Source of the DNA: Pantoea sp.
GTDB taxonomy: Bacteria > Pseudomonadota > Gammaproteobacteria > Enterobacterales > Enterobacteriaceae
Reading direction: 5' to 3'
NCBI RefSeq assembly: GCF_028283705.1
Contig: NZ_JAPWKD010000032.1
Location: forward strand, 186,001-250,000
DNA: 64,000 nt
Under the pieces are notes generated by a model, which saw only the letters and a list, made by a program, of their open reading frames with translations, searched no databases and was not told the origin of the DNA. Both the position numbers and the translations under genes were made by a program. Positions 45,429 to 54,299 of the stretch are shown one piece after another. Positions within the stretch are counted from its first letter, which is position 1, and each line of letters opens with the position of its first letter.

Positions 45429-46460
45429 ATGATTAAACTAGAAAATATTAGCAAAGTGTTCCAGCAAGGTTCACGCACTATTCAGGCGTTGTCAAACGTC
45501 AGCCTGCATGTGCCTGCCGGACAGATTTATGGCGTCATCGGTTCATCCGGTGCCGGTAAAAGTACACTCATTCGCTGCGTCAATTTGCTGGAGCGCCCCA
45601 CTTCTGGCCGTGTGGTCGTCGGTGGTCAGGATCTGACCTCGCTCTCAGGTGGTCAACTGACTCTGGCTCGCCGCCAGATTGGCATGATCTTCCAGCATTT
45701 TAATCTAATGAACTCGCGCACCGTCTCCGGCAATGTCGCTTTGCCGCTGGAGCTGGGTAATCTTTCACGTGAACAGATTAAGAAACGCGTCAGCGAATTG
45801 CTGGAGCTGGTTGGACTGGCGGATAAGCATGACGCCTGGCCAGCCAATCTGTCCGGCGGCCAGAAGCAACGTGTGGCGATTGCTCGTGCACTGGCAAGCA
45901 ATCCTAAGGTACTGCTGTGCGACGAAGCCACCAGCGCATTGGATCCAGCCACTACGCGTTCCATCCTGGAGCTGCTGAAGGATATTAACCGTCGTCTCGG
46001 CCTGACCATTCTCTTGATCACTCATGAGATGGACGTTGTGAAGCGCATCTGTGATCAGGTAGCTGTCATCAGCAATGGTGAACTTATCGAGAAAGACAGC
46101 GTAAGTGAAGTGTTCTCTCATCCGAAAACACCGCTGGCACAGCAGTTTATTCAGTCAACGCTGCATCTCGATATTCCTGACGACTATCAGCAACGTATGT
46201 CCGCACAACCTGTAGCGGGAAGCGTACCTTTATTACGTCTGGAATTTACCGGCAAGTCGGTCGATGCCCCACTGCTGTCGGAAGCGGCACGCCGCTTCAA
46301 CGTTAACAACAACATTATTAGTGCGCAGATGGATTACGCCGGTGGCGTGAAGTTCGGCATTATGCTGGCCGAAATGGACGGTAATGAAGAAGATACCAAA
46401 GCCGCGATTATCTGGCTAAAAGAGAACCACGTGAAAGTAGAGGTACTGGGTTATGTCTGA
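45429..46460 (+). CDS. metN: Methionine ABC transporter ATPase
   Basis: ATPase of the D/L-methionine importer, 343 residues. The ABC domain has Walker A GSSGAGKST, signature LSGGQKQR and Walker B VLLCDEATSALDP. The C-terminal ACT-like NIL domain (about residues 265-343) binds methionine and inhibits transport when it accumulates. It overlaps metI by eight bases and is preceded by MetJ boxes. Confidence 0.96.
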   Translation: MIKLENISKVFQQGSRTIQALSNVSLHVPAGQIYGVIGSSGAGKSTLIRCVNLLERPTSGRVVVGGQDLTSLSGGQLTLARRQIGMIFQHFNLMNSRTVSGNVALPLELGNLSREQIKKRVSELLELVGLADKHDAWPANLSGGQKQRVAIARALASNPKVLLCDEATSALDPATTRSILELLKDINRRLGLTILLITHEMDVVKRICDQVAVISNGELIEKDSVSEVFSHPKTPLAQQFIQSTLHLDIPDDYQQRMSAQPVAGSVPLLRLEFTGKSVDAPLLSEAARRFNVNNNIISAQMDYAGGVKFGIMLAEMDGNEEDTKAAIIWLKENHVKVEVLGYV

Positions 46461-47106
46461 AGCGATGATGTGGCTGCTGGGACGTGGCATTTGGGAAACG
46501 CTGATGATGACCTTCGTCTCCGGCTTTTTTGGTTTTGTGCTCGGTCTGCCGGTTGGCGTTCTGCTGTACGTCACGCGTCCGGGCCAGATTCTGGCGAACG
46601 GAGCGCTGTATCGCGTACTTTCTGCGCTGGTGAATATCTTCCGTTCGATTCCGTTCATTATTCTGCTGGTATGGATGATTCCCTTTACCCGCGCGATCGT
46701 CGGCACCTCAATTGGTCTGCAGGCGGCTATCGTTCCGCTTACCGTCGGTGCGGCTCCGTTTATCGCCCGCATGGTCGAAAACGCCCTGCTGGAGCTGCCT
46801 ACTGGTTTAATCGAAGCATCACGCGCCATGGGTGCCACACCCTTGCAAATCGTCCGTAAAGTCCTGTTGCCAGAAGCCCTGCCGGGACTGGTGAATGCCG
46901 CTACAATTACCCTGATTACGCTGGTCGGTTACTCCGCCATGGGTGGTGCCGTGGGTGCTGGCGGCCTGGGCCAGATTGGCTATCAGTATGGTTACATCGG
47001 CTATAACGCCACTGTGATGAATACCGTGCTGGTACTGCTGGTTGTGCTGGTTTATTTAATCCAATTCTGTGGCGACCGCATCGTGCGTGCTGTGTCCCAT
47101 AAGTAA
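46453..47106 (+). CDS. metI: Methionine ABC transporter permease
   Basis: Inner-membrane permease of 217 residues with five or so hydrophobic segments and the EAA loop IEASRAMGATPLQIVRKVLLPEALPG that docks on MetN. It is the middle gene of metNIQ. Confidence 0.96.
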   Translation: MSEAMMWLLGRGIWETLMMTFVSGFFGFVLGLPVGVLLYVTRPGQILANGALYRVLSALVNIFRSIPFIILLVWMIPFTRAIVGTSIGLQAAIVPLTVGAAPFIARMVENALLELPTGLIEASRAMGATPLQIVRKVLLPEALPGLVNAATITLITLVGYSAMGGAVGAGGLGQIGYQYGYIGYNATVMNTVLVLLVVLVYLIQFCGDRIVRAVSHK

Positions 47107-47142
47107 GCAAGCAATATCAAAATTCTCTATTAAGGAAAGGAT

Positions 47143-47958
47143 ATGTCTTTTACATTTAAAAAGATTGCCGCTGTGGGCGCTCTGATTGGCGTGATTGCGC
47201 TGGCAGGATGCGATCAGAAAGCAAAAGATCCAAACCACATTAAAGTGGGTGTGATCGTCGGTGCTGAGCAGCAGGTTGCTGAGACAGCACAGAAAGTCGC
47301 GAAAGAGAAATATGGGCTTGATGTTGAGCTGGTTACTTTCAACGATTACGTTCTGCCGAACGAAGCGTTGAGCAAAGGTGATATTGACGTCAACGCCTTC
47401 CAGCACAAGCCGTATCTGGATCAGCAGATCAAAGATCGTGGTTATAAACTGGTACCGGTTGGCAACACCTTCGTTTACCCGATTGCCGGTTACTCCAAAA
47501 AGATCAAATCTCTGGATGAACTGCAGAACGGCGCACAGATTGCCATTCCGAATGACCCGACTAACCTCGGCCGTTCACTGCTGCTGCTGCAGAAAGTGGG
47601 CCTGATCAAACTGAAAGACGGTGTTGGTCTGCTGCCAACCTCGCTGGATATCACCGAAAACCCGAAAAACCTGAAGATTGTTGAGCTGGAAGCGCCGCAG
47701 TTACCGCGTTCACTGGACGATCAGCAGATTGCGCTGGCCGTGATCAACACCACCTACGCCAGCCAGATTGGCCTGACTCCGGCTAAAGACGGTATCTTCG
47801 TAGAAGATAAAGATTCACCGTACGTGAACCTGATCGTTAGCCGTGAAGATAATAAAGACGCTGAAAACGTGAAAAAATTTGTCGAGGCTTACCAGTCTGA
47901 CGAAGTTGCTGAAGCAGCGAACAAAATCTTCAATGGCGGTGCTGTGAAGGGTTGGTAA
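47143..47958 (+). CDS. metQ: Methionine-binding lipoprotein
   Basis: Substrate-binding lipoprotein of the NlpA family, 271 residues. The lipobox LAGC puts the lipidated residue at Cys23. Mature blocks IKVGVIVGAEQQVAE, VNAFQHKPYLDQQIKD and IPNDPTNLGRSLLLLQ are diagnostic. AAGGAAAGG precedes the start, and a strong terminator follows. Confidence 0.96.
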   Translation: MSFTFKKIAAVGALIGVIALAGCDQKAKDPNHIKVGVIVGAEQQVAETAQKVAKEKYGLDVELVTFNDYVLPNEALSKGDIDVNAFQHKPYLDQQIKDRGYKLVPVGNTFVYPIAGYSKKIKSLDELQNGAQIAIPNDPTNLGRSLLLLQKVGLIKLKDGVGLLPTSLDITENPKNLKIVELEAPQLPRSLDDQQIALAVINTTYASQIGLTPAKDGIFVEDKDSPYVNLIVSREDNKDAENVKKFVEAYQSDEVAEAANKIFNGGAVKGW

Positions 47959-47980
47959 TCCCTCCCCCTTCATACCTTGC

Positions 47981-48007
47981 AGGGCGGCTTCGGCCGCCCT
48001 TTCTTTT
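47981..48007 (+). terminator. Terminator of metNIQ
   Basis: Stem AGGGCGGC, UUCG-type tetraloop TTCG, GCCGCCCT, then TTCTTTT, 22 bases past the metQ stop. Confidence 0.88.
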
Positions 48008-48087
48008 GCCGGTTGTGGCACCTGACTTGTTATTTACCGTTGTCCTTGTTTCAATAACGCCACTTTTTAAAACATGAGGATGTTGCC

Positions 48088-48489
48088 ATGCGTTTTTTAC
48101 CGCTCTGCTTGTTAGCATTGATGCTAACCGGGTGTGTGCGTGAATATCACCCGATAAGCAGTGCTTCATCGCGCCCGCAGCAGCAATCCAGCGAGCCGGA
48201 ACGCAAACCTGCTCCGCGCCCGGCCCCGGTGAAGATCTATACTGATGCGACCGACCTGGTCAGCAAACCGTTCCGCGATCTGGGCGAAGTCTCCGGCGAT
48301 GATTGCCAGAACAGCAATCAGGATTCACCACCGAATATCAATACCGCCCGTAAACGCCTGCAACAGAGAGCCGCAGGAATGAAAGCGAACGCCGTGCTGC
48401 TGCACAAATGCGAAATCGTCTCCACCACCCCGGGCTGCTATCGTCAGGCCATCTGTCAGGGTTCTGCACTGAAAGTCGCCAATCAATGA
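48088..48489 (+). CDS. rcsF: Rcs envelope-stress sensor lipoprotein RcsF
   Basis: Outer-membrane lipoprotein that signals envelope damage to the Rcs phosphorelay. It has 133 residues: lipobox LTGC (Cys16), a Pro/Gln/Ser-rich linker (about 20-50), then the disulfide-bonded domain with four Cys in DDCQNSN, LHKCEIV, PGCYRQAICQG. The stop overlaps the trmO start by four bases (ATGA). Confidence 0.95.
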   Translation: MRFLPLCLLALMLTGCVREYHPISSASSRPQQQSSEPERKPAPRPAPVKIYTDATDLVSKPFRDLGEVSGDDCQNSNQDSPPNINTARKRLQQRAAGMKANAVLLHKCEIVSTTPGCYRQAICQGSALKVANQ

Positions 48490-49193
48490 GTGAGTTTGCC
48501 TTTGCGCAAATCGGTGTGATCCGCTCACCGTGGAAAGAGAAATTTGCCGTCCCGCGCCAGCCCGGTCTGGTGCAGGATGGCGGTGGTGAGCTGCATCTGC
48601 TGCCGCCTTATAATCAGCCTGAAGCGGTACGTGGCCTGGAAGCATTCAGCCATTTATGGGTGCTGTTTATCTTTCATCAGACGATGGAAGGTGGCTGGCG
48701 TCCCACCGTGCGTCCGCCACGCCTTGGTGGCAATGCACGCATGGGGGTATTTGCCACACGTTCAACCTTTCGCCCGAACCCTATCGGTATGTCGCTGGTT
48801 GAACTCAAAGATATTCGCTGTGAGAAGCAGCAGGTCATTTTACAACTTGGTAGCCTCGATTTAGTGGATGGTACGCCGGTTGTCGATATCAAACCCTATC
48901 TGCCGTTTGCCGAGGCCTTGCCTGATGCACGCGCTGGATTCGCGCAGGCCGCGCCTGAAGCCTCAATGCCGGTGCGTTTCTCCCCGCTCGCACTGACGCA
49001 ACTTCAGCAACACCAGCAACAACATCCTCATCTGACGCGTTTTATCAGCGATGTGCTGGCGCAGGATCCCCGTCCGGCGTATCGCAAAGGAGAGGAAGCC
49101 TGTCGCGAATATGCCGCATGGCTGCTCGATTTTAATGTGCGCTGGCGGATTGATGAGGCAGGTACAGAGGTGGTCGCGATCGATCCGCGCTAA
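48486..49193 (+). CDS. trmO: tRNA (N6-threonylcarbamoyladenosine-37) methyltransferase TrmO
   Basis: Methylates the t6A37 base of threonine tRNA. It has 235 residues, the E. coli YaeB/TsaA length. The single-domain beta-barrel SAM enzyme shows IGVIRSPWKEKFAVPRQPG, VFATRSTFRPNPIGMSLV and LDLVDGTPVVDIKPYLP. The start at 48486 overlaps the rcsF stop; the longer frame to 48408 lies inside rcsF. Confidence 0.95.
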   Translation: MSEFAFAQIGVIRSPWKEKFAVPRQPGLVQDGGGELHLLPPYNQPEAVRGLEAFSHLWVLFIFHQTMEGGWRPTVRPPRLGGNARMGVFATRSTFRPNPIGMSLVELKDIRCEKQQVILQLGSLDLVDGTPVVDIKPYLPFAEALPDARAGFAQAAPEASMPVRFSPLALTQLQQHQQQHPHLTRFISDVLAQDPRPAYRKGEEACREYAAWLLDFNVRWRIDEAGTEVVAIDPR

Positions 49194-49284
49194 AACCCGC
49201 TTTTGAGTGGCTGATCTCGCTGGTACACTAGCCGCCAGCAAAATTTTTTGTCAGTGACCTTCCGTATAACTGGAATCGTAATCA

Positions 49285-51003
49285 ATGCGTACTACTCAAT
49301 ATTTGCTCTCCACTCTGAAGGAGACGCCCTCCGATGCGGAAGTCATCAGCCACCAGCTGATGCTGCGCGCCGGGATGATCCGCAAACTGGCTTCAGGACT
49401 CTATACCTGGTTACCGACCGGCATCCGCGTACTGAGAAAAGTTGAAAACATCGTGCGTGAAGAGATGAACAACGCTGGCGCGATTGAGATCTCCATGCCA
49501 GTGGTTCAGCCAGCCGATCTGTGGGAAGAGAGTGGCCGTTGGGAGCAATATGGCCCCGAACTGCTGCGTATTAAAGACCGTCACGATCGTCCGTTCGTGC
49601 TGGGTCCGACGCATGAAGAAGTCGTTACTGACCTGATTCGCAACGAGTTAAGCTCCTACAAACAGCTGCCACTCAACCTGTATCAGATCCAGACCAAATT
49701 CCGTGACGAAGTCCGTCCGCGCTTCGGTGTGATGCGTTCGCGCGAGTTCATCATGAAAGATGCTTACTCGTTCCACGTTTCTCAGGAATCGCTGCAGGAA
49801 ACCTATGACGCAATGTATCGCGCCTACAGCCAGAGCTTCAGCCGTATGGGGCTGGATTTCCGTGCCGTGCAGGCCGATACCGGTTCGATTGGCGGTAGCG
49901 CTTCGCATGAGTTCCAGGTACTGGCCCAGAGCGGTGAAGATGATGTGATCTTCTCCAGCGAATCTGAGTACGCGGCCAACATTGAGAAAGCTGAAGCACT
50001 GGCACCGGCAGGTGAACGCCCGCAGCCGACGCAGGAAATGGTGCAGTTCGACACGCCGAACGCTAAGACCATCGCCGAACTGGTTGAGCAACATCAGTTG
50101 CCGATTGAGAAAACCGTTAAAACGTTGTTCGTGAAAGGCACAGCAGAAAGCGGCCATGCGCTGGTTGCCCTGTTGCTGCGTGGCGACCACCAGTTGAACG
50201 AAGTGAAAGCCGAGAAGCTGGATATCGTCGCTGCTCCGCTGGAAATGGCAACTGAAGCTGAAATCCGTGCAGTGCTGGGCGCAGGCCCGGGCTCCCTCGG
50301 CCCGGTAGGTTTGACCATGCCGGTCATTGCGGATCGTACCGTGGCGAAAACCAGCGATTTCTGCGCGGGTGCTAACATCGATGGTAAACACCTGAGCGGT
50401 ATTAACTGGGGCCGTGACCTGCCAGAACCGCGCGTGGAAGATATCCGTAACGTCGTTGCTGGCGATCCAAGCCCGGACGGTAAAGGTACACTGCTGATTA
50501 AGCGTGGTATCGAAGTCGGCCACATTTTCCAGCTTGGCACCAAGTACTCAGACGCACTGAAAGCAGCAGTCCAGGGCGAAGATGGCCGTAATCAGGTCAT
50601 GACCATGGGTTGCTACGGTATCGGTATTACCCGCGTTGTTGCAGCCGCCATTGAGCAGAATCATGATGATCGTGGCATCATCTGGCCAGCCGCGCTGGCG
50701 CCGTTTGAAGTCGCGATTCTGCCGATGAATATGCACAAATCTTTCCGTGTGAAAGAAGTCGCGGAAGAGCTGTACAACACCCTGCGTGCTAAAGGCATCG
50801 ACGTGATTCTGGATGACCGTAAAGAGCGTCCGGGCGTGATGTTTGCCGATATGGAACTGATTGGTGTGCCACACACCATCGTCATTGGCGACCGCAACCT
50901 CGATAACGCAGAGATCGAGTACAAAGCGCGCTCTGCCAGTGAGAAAGAGATGATTAAGCACAGCGAAATCGTTGATTTCCTGGCAAAGGCTCTGAACAAG
51001 TAA
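49285..51003 (+). CDS. proS: Prolyl-tRNA synthetase
   Basis: Charges tRNA-Pro. The 572-residue bacterial type has class II motifs (motif 2 TKFRDEVRPRFGVMRSREFIMKD) interrupted by the INS editing domain, about residues 225-405, which clears Ala-tRNA-Pro. The C-terminal anticodon-binding domain has VAILPMNMHKSF and ILDDRKERPGVMFADMELIG. A strong terminator follows. Confidence 0.97.
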   Translation: MRTTQYLLSTLKETPSDAEVISHQLMLRAGMIRKLASGLYTWLPTGIRVLRKVENIVREEMNNAGAIEISMPVVQPADLWEESGRWEQYGPELLRIKDRHDRPFVLGPTHEEVVTDLIRNELSSYKQLPLNLYQIQTKFRDEVRPRFGVMRSREFIMKDAYSFHVSQESLQETYDAMYRAYSQSFSRMGLDFRAVQADTGSIGGSASHEFQVLAQSGEDDVIFSSESEYAANIEKAEALAPAGERPQPTQEMVQFDTPNAKTIAELVEQHQLPIEKTVKTLFVKGTAESGHALVALLLRGDHQLNEVKAEKLDIVAAPLEMATEAEIRAVLGAGPGSLGPVGLTMPVIADRTVAKTSDFCAGANIDGKHLSGINWGRDLPEPRVEDIRNVVAGDPSPDGKGTLLIKRGIEVGHIFQLGTKYSDALKAAVQGEDGRNQVMTMGCYGIGITRVVAAAIEQNHDDRGIIWPAALAPFEVAILPMNMHKSFRVKEVAEELYNTLRAKGIDVILDDRKERPGVMFADMELIGVPHTIVIGDRNLDNAEIEYKARSASEKEMIKHSEIVDFLAKALNK

Positions 51004-51012
51004 TGTCCCCAG

Positions 51013-51040
51013 GCGCCTCCCTCCGGAGGCGCTTTTTTTT
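51013..51040 (+). terminator. Terminator of proS
   Basis: Stem GCGCCTCC, loop CTCC, GGAGGCGC, then eight T, ten bases past the proS stop. It reaches the 3' end of the convergent arfB. Confidence 0.92.
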
Positions 51041-51449
51041 AGCGTACTTTCCCCCGCAACGACTTGGTGCTACTCCGCCGCGCTTTACCTTCCAGCCGCC
51101 GTTCTTTCGATGCGCGTGTTGGACGAGTGGCACGCCGTACTTTCTCCACGGTAGTGAGTTCCCGAATCAGGTTAATCAATCGCTGCACAGCCGCCTCACG
51201 ATTCATTTCCTGGCTGCGGTACTCCTGAGCTTTGATAATCACCACCCCTTCATCGGTGATCAGATGGTGGCGGGCTGCCAGCAGACGCTCTTTGTAGAAC
51301 GGTGGCAGCGACGATGCTGCGATATCAAAACGCAGATGAATGGCGGTAGAAGTTTTATTTACATGCTGTCCACCTGCACCCTGCGCACGAATGGCACTCA
51401 GCTCAACCTCATTTTCCGGCAGTGAAACGGAGCGTGACAATACAATCAT
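51039..51449 (-). CDS. arfB: Peptidyl-tRNA hydrolase ArfB (ribosome rescue)
   Basis: Rescues ribosomes stalled on mRNAs without a stop codon. It has 136 residues with the class I release-factor GGQ motif in IRAQGAGGQHVNKTSTAIHLRF and a basic C-terminal tail (RASKERRLEGKARRSSTKSLRGKVR) that enters the mRNA channel. The tail is a few residues shorter than in E. coli YaeJ. E. coli has yaeQ next to it; that gene is absent here. Confidence 0.95.
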   Translation of the reverse strand: MIVLSRSVSLPENEVELSAIRAQGAGGQHVNKTSTAIHLRFDIAASSLPPFYKERLLAARHHLITDEGVVIIKAQEYRSQEMNREAAVQRLINLIRELTTVEKVRRATRPTRASKERRLEGKARRSSTKSLRGKVR

Positions 51450-51633
51450 CTGTCACCTGCTGCCTGTTGGGGGGAGATACCGCGTAATAACCTGTTCATC
51501 AACTTAACCTTTTGTGCTCATGACTCATGCTCAGGACCAGCGAATTTTGTCACTTTCATGTTTTTCTCTGCGTGCTTCACGCTGTTGCCTGGCTGATTTC
51601 AATGAAATGCCTGTGATATAGTCACCTATCAAC

Positions 51634-51651
51634 CAGAGTATTGATACTCTG
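51634..51651. promoter_or_regulatory. Perfect palindrome before yaeP
   Basis: CAGAGTAT, two bases, ATACTCTG, ending four bases before the GAGG of the yaeP ribosome site. It could be an operator or a hairpin that tunes translation; I do not recognise the factor. Confidence 0.5.
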
Positions 51652-51665
51652 CTGAGGAGGTGAAT

Positions 51666-51866
51666 GTGCAAAAGTATTGTGAGTTAGTTCGCCAGAAATA
51701 TGCCGAGATTGGCAGCGGCGACCTGGGGTATGTGCCAGACGCCATTGGATGTGCGCTGAATGCACTCAATGATATTGCCGCTAATTCTGCGCTAAACTCT
51801 TCTGTCAGGGAACAGGCAGCCTATGCCGCTGCGAACTTATTGGTGAGCGACTATGTTGACGAATGA
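51666..51866 (+). CDS. yaeP: Conserved small protein YaeP
   Basis: 66 residues, close to E. coli YaeP (YCELVRQKYAEIGSGDLGYVPDAIGC, ending AAYAAANLLVSDYVDE). Function unknown. GTG 51666 is chosen because GGAGG lies five bases upstream and the length equals E. coli; GTG 51660 overlaps the ribosome site. It overlaps rof by 14 bases, so the two are coupled. Confidence 0.88.
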   Translation: MQKYCELVRQKYAEIGSGDLGYVPDAIGCALNALNDIAANSALNSSVREQAAYAAANLLVSDYVDE

Positions 51867-52116
51867 AGCCTACAAACCCATCAACTGCGATGACTACGAC
51901 AACCTGGAACTCGCCTGCCAAAAACACTGGACGCTGTCGCTGGAGTTGAAAAGCGGCGAACAGCTCAAGGCGAAAGCCGTGGACATGGTCTCACGTAAAA
52001 ACGTTGAGTATCTTGCTGTCGACCTCTCCGGTGAAACACGCGAGCTGCGGCTCGATCACATCGCCAGCTTCAGTCATCCTGAGCTGGGCACCGTCATCGT
52101 CAGCGAAGACGAGTAA
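51853..52116 (+). CDS. rof: Rho-binding antiterminator Rof
   Basis: Small protein of 87 residues that binds and inhibits the transcription terminator Rho in E. coli. INCDDYDNLELACQ and SRKNVEYLAVDLSGETRELRLDHIASFSHPELGTVIV are strongly conserved, an Sm-like fold. It starts inside the end of yaeP. Confidence 0.92.
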   Translation: MLTNEAYKPINCDDYDNLELACQKHWTLSLELKSGEQLKAKAVDMVSRKNVEYLAVDLSGETRELRLDHIASFSHPELGTVIVSEDE

Positions 52117-52125
52117 CCTTCCAAT

Positions 52126-52150
52126 GGGCGGGAAGTTTCACATCCCGCCC
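52126..52150. terminator. Hairpin between rof and the cytochrome gene
   Basis: Eight-pair stem GGGCGGGA / TCCCGCCC with a 9-base loop, in the 41-base gap between convergent genes. There is no clear T-tract, so terminator activity is a guess. Confidence 0.45.
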
Positions 52151-52157
52151 CCCTCAT

Positions 52158-52469
52158 TTACGGTTGTAGCGAACTGTAATACGCCGCCAAATCGGCCATA
52201 TCCTCATCACTTAACCCAGCCACAAACGCCTTCATGACTTCAGCCTGACCGCCACTACGCTCGCCTTTTTTGTATGCCTGCAGGGAATGCAGCAGATAAG
52301 GCGCATGCTGCCCGGCCAGATTAGGATACAAAGGCACTGCGCTTTTTCCCTCAGCACCGTGGCATGCCATACAGCTGGCGGCTTTCTGCGCACCTGCCTT
52401 GATATCACCGTCGGCCAGTGCAGGCAGTGCCACGACTAAAAACGCCGCCGCGATCCAGTGTTTCATCAT
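52158..52469 (-). CDS. Small c-type cytochrome
   Basis: Periplasmic monohaem cytochrome c of 103 residues. It has a signal peptide (MMKHWIAAAFLVVALPALA, cleavage before DGDIKAG), haem motif CMACH, and a class I C-terminus (AFVAGLSDEDMADLAAYYSSL) with a Met available as distal ligand. It resembles cytochrome c4/c553 halves. Two adjoining ATGs could start it (52469 or 52466). It follows tilS by 11 bases on the same strand. Redox partners are unknown; E. coli K-12 has no gene here. Confidence 0.88.
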   Translation of the reverse strand: MMKHWIAAAFLVVALPALADGDIKAGAQKAASCMACHGAEGKSAVPLYPNLAGQHAPYLLHSLQAYKKGERSGGQAEVMKAFVAGLSDEDMADLAAYYSSLQP

Positions 52470-52480
52470 TGCTCTCCGTT

Positions 52481-53782
52481 TTATTGTTGTTTTAACCAAA
52501 TCGCCTGCCAGCCTTGCTCATTACTGGCCGCGCCTTCACGGATGATAAATAAACCCGGGGCGCAGATTAACGTCTGGTTGTAGTAAATCAGTGGAATGCG
52601 TTCGCGCTGCCACGGTGGAATACCGGCTTCCTGCCATAGCTTTTTCATCTCGCGCCCGCCCGTCCGACCCTGCAGGTGAAAATAGCCCTGCGCCTGAAAA
52701 CGCACGCTTACTTGTTCATCTGCGGCGGGAAAACGTAACTGTGGGACTTCAGGGCGCGCCTGCAATTCACCCAGTTGATCAGGTAATTGCAGCGGCTGTG
52801 AACGGTCATCCCAGGTAAGTAAGTGCTGACTGAGGGAGATCTGCGGTGGCAGCCAGTAAAGGTGCTGGCGATAACGGCGTAGCTCGAAAGAGCCAAAGTT
52901 CAGGCAGGGTTTTGCATCTTCCCGGCTTTGCATGACTTCACGGGTGATACGTAACAAGGCATCACGCGAAGGCATCGCCCCTCCCTGCCGGGCAATCCAG
53001 CGACGCAGCAACGCATGGCGACGTGCTTCGCTCATGCTCAACAGAGACGTGAAGGTCAGCCGGCCCTGCTCATCCGTAAGCTGTGTGAGCTGCTCCGCCA
53101 GCAGCTCATTCAGCAGTTGCTCCTGCTCACCGCACAGTGCGGCACTGCGTGCAGCGGCAGCGCTAAAATGCGGCCAGCGCGCCTGCAACTCAGGGATCAC
53201 CCGCTGACGCAGAAAGTTGCGATCGTAGCGACAATCAGCGTTGCTCTCGTCTTCAATCCAGCGCAGTTGATGTTCTGCCGCCCAGGCTTCCAGCTGCTGA
53301 CGGCTGATCCCTAACAGCGGACGCAGATGCTGCTTTTCTCCGAGGGAACGTTGCGCAGGCATCCCTGCCAGCCCCGCCGGACCGCTGCCACGCTTTAGCG
53401 CCAGCAACAGGGTTTCACATTGATCATCAAGGTGCTGGGCGGTAAGTAAGCACTCACCGGGCTGCAACTGCTGAAACAACGCCTGGTAACGTACCTCACG
53501 GGCTGCGGCTTCTATCCCCTGCTCGCGACCATCGACCTGAACAGGCAACACCGCTAAGGGGATACCCCATTGCTGGCAAATTTGCTGGCAATGCGCCGCC
53601 CAGCCATCCGCATTGGGGCTTAAACCATGATGAACATGTAAGGCGCGCAAGTGAAGCTGCGGGTGCTGCTGTTGCCAGCAAACCAATTGGTGCAGCAGAA
53701 CGGTGGAATCCAGCCCACCGCTGAACGCCAGCACATAGCGGGCGTCGGGTGTCAGCAGTGCAGCAAGATGGGACAAAGACAT
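52481..53782 (-). CDS. tilS: tRNA(Ile)-lysidine synthase
   Basis: Converts C34 of the CAU-anticodon tRNA-Ile to lysidine so that it reads AUA. It has 433 residues, the E. coli length. The N-type ATP pyrophosphatase loop SGGLDS is at residues 21-26, followed by LHVHHGLSPNADGW and CLLTAQHLDDQCETLLL. The C-terminal TilS domain ends near WQREREIPLIYYN-like sequence. The start at 53782 matches E. coli; a frame to 53866 runs into yaeR. Confidence 0.94.
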   Translation of the reverse strand: MSLSHLAALLTPDARYVLAFSGGLDSTVLLHQLVCWQQQHPQLHLRALHVHHGLSPNADGWAAHCQQICQQWGIPLAVLPVQVDGREQGIEAAAREVRYQALFQQLQPGECLLTAQHLDDQCETLLLALKRGSGPAGLAGMPAQRSLGEKQHLRPLLGISRQQLEAWAAEHQLRWIEDESNADCRYDRNFLRQRVIPELQARWPHFSAAAARSAALCGEQEQLLNELLAEQLTQLTDEQGRLTFTSLLSMSEARRHALLRRWIARQGGAMPSRDALLRITREVMQSREDAKPCLNFGSFELRRYRQHLYWLPPQISLSQHLLTWDDRSQPLQLPDQLGELQARPEVPQLRFPAADEQVSVRFQAQGYFHLQGRTGGREMKKLWQEAGIPPWQRERIPLIYYNQTLICAPGLFIIREGAASNEQGWQAIWLKQQ

Positions 53783-53834
53783 GGCGCGTTCCGTGAAAGC
53801 GAGCCACCTGATTGCGGCTCGCGACGGTGGTATT

Positions 53835-54224
53835 TTACGCCTGATACAGCTCCAGCGGCAAACCATCCGGGTCTGAGAAGAAAGTACAGGCTTTACCGGT
53901 CAGGGCATCGATACGAACCGGTTCACAAACCACGCCTTTCTCTGCCAGCGCCGCGACCGATTGTTCAACATCCTCAACGCAGAACGCCAGATGGCGTAAA
54001 CCACAGGCTTCCGGCTGGCTGACGCGTGCCGGTGGCGACGGAAAGGAGAACAGCTCAATGGTGTACACCCCATTCAGGCCGAGATCGCCCTTCCAGGAAT
54101 CACGCTCCGCCCGGTAAAACTCCCTCAGCAATTCAAAGCCCAGCACATCACAATAGAACGCCTTACTGCGCGCATAATCCGTCGCGATAATGGCAATGTG
54201 GTGGATCTGTTTAATTTGCAGCAT
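53835..54224 (-). CDS. yaeR: VOC-family (glyoxalase-like) protein YaeR
   Basis: Metal-binding vicinal-oxygen-chelate protein of 129 residues, like E. coli YaeR. The paired beta-alpha-beta-beta-beta units open HHIAIIATDYARSKAFYCDVLGF and LRHLAFCVEDVEQSVAAL and end DPDGLPLELYQ, supplying His and Glu ligands. The substrate is unknown. It lies 53 bases before tilS with a GCGAGCC / GGCTCGC hairpin (53799-53822) in the gap. Confidence 0.9.
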   Translation of the reverse strand: MLQIKQIHHIAIIATDYARSKAFYCDVLGFELLREFYRAERDSWKGDLGLNGVYTIELFSFPSPPARVSQPEACGLRHLAFCVEDVEQSVAALAEKGVVCEPVRIDALTGKACTFFSDPDGLPLELYQA

Positions 54225-54299
54225 AGCGGCTCCGGTTTTCTGATTTGCCGCCTACCTTACGCGGCAGGCGGCCAGCTGAAAAGAGGCTTTTGTCCGAAG

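Noticed and set aside
54240..54275. GCCGCCT / AGGCGGC hairpin after ldcC as a terminator
   Set aside because: The loop is long and no T-tract follows on the minus strand.
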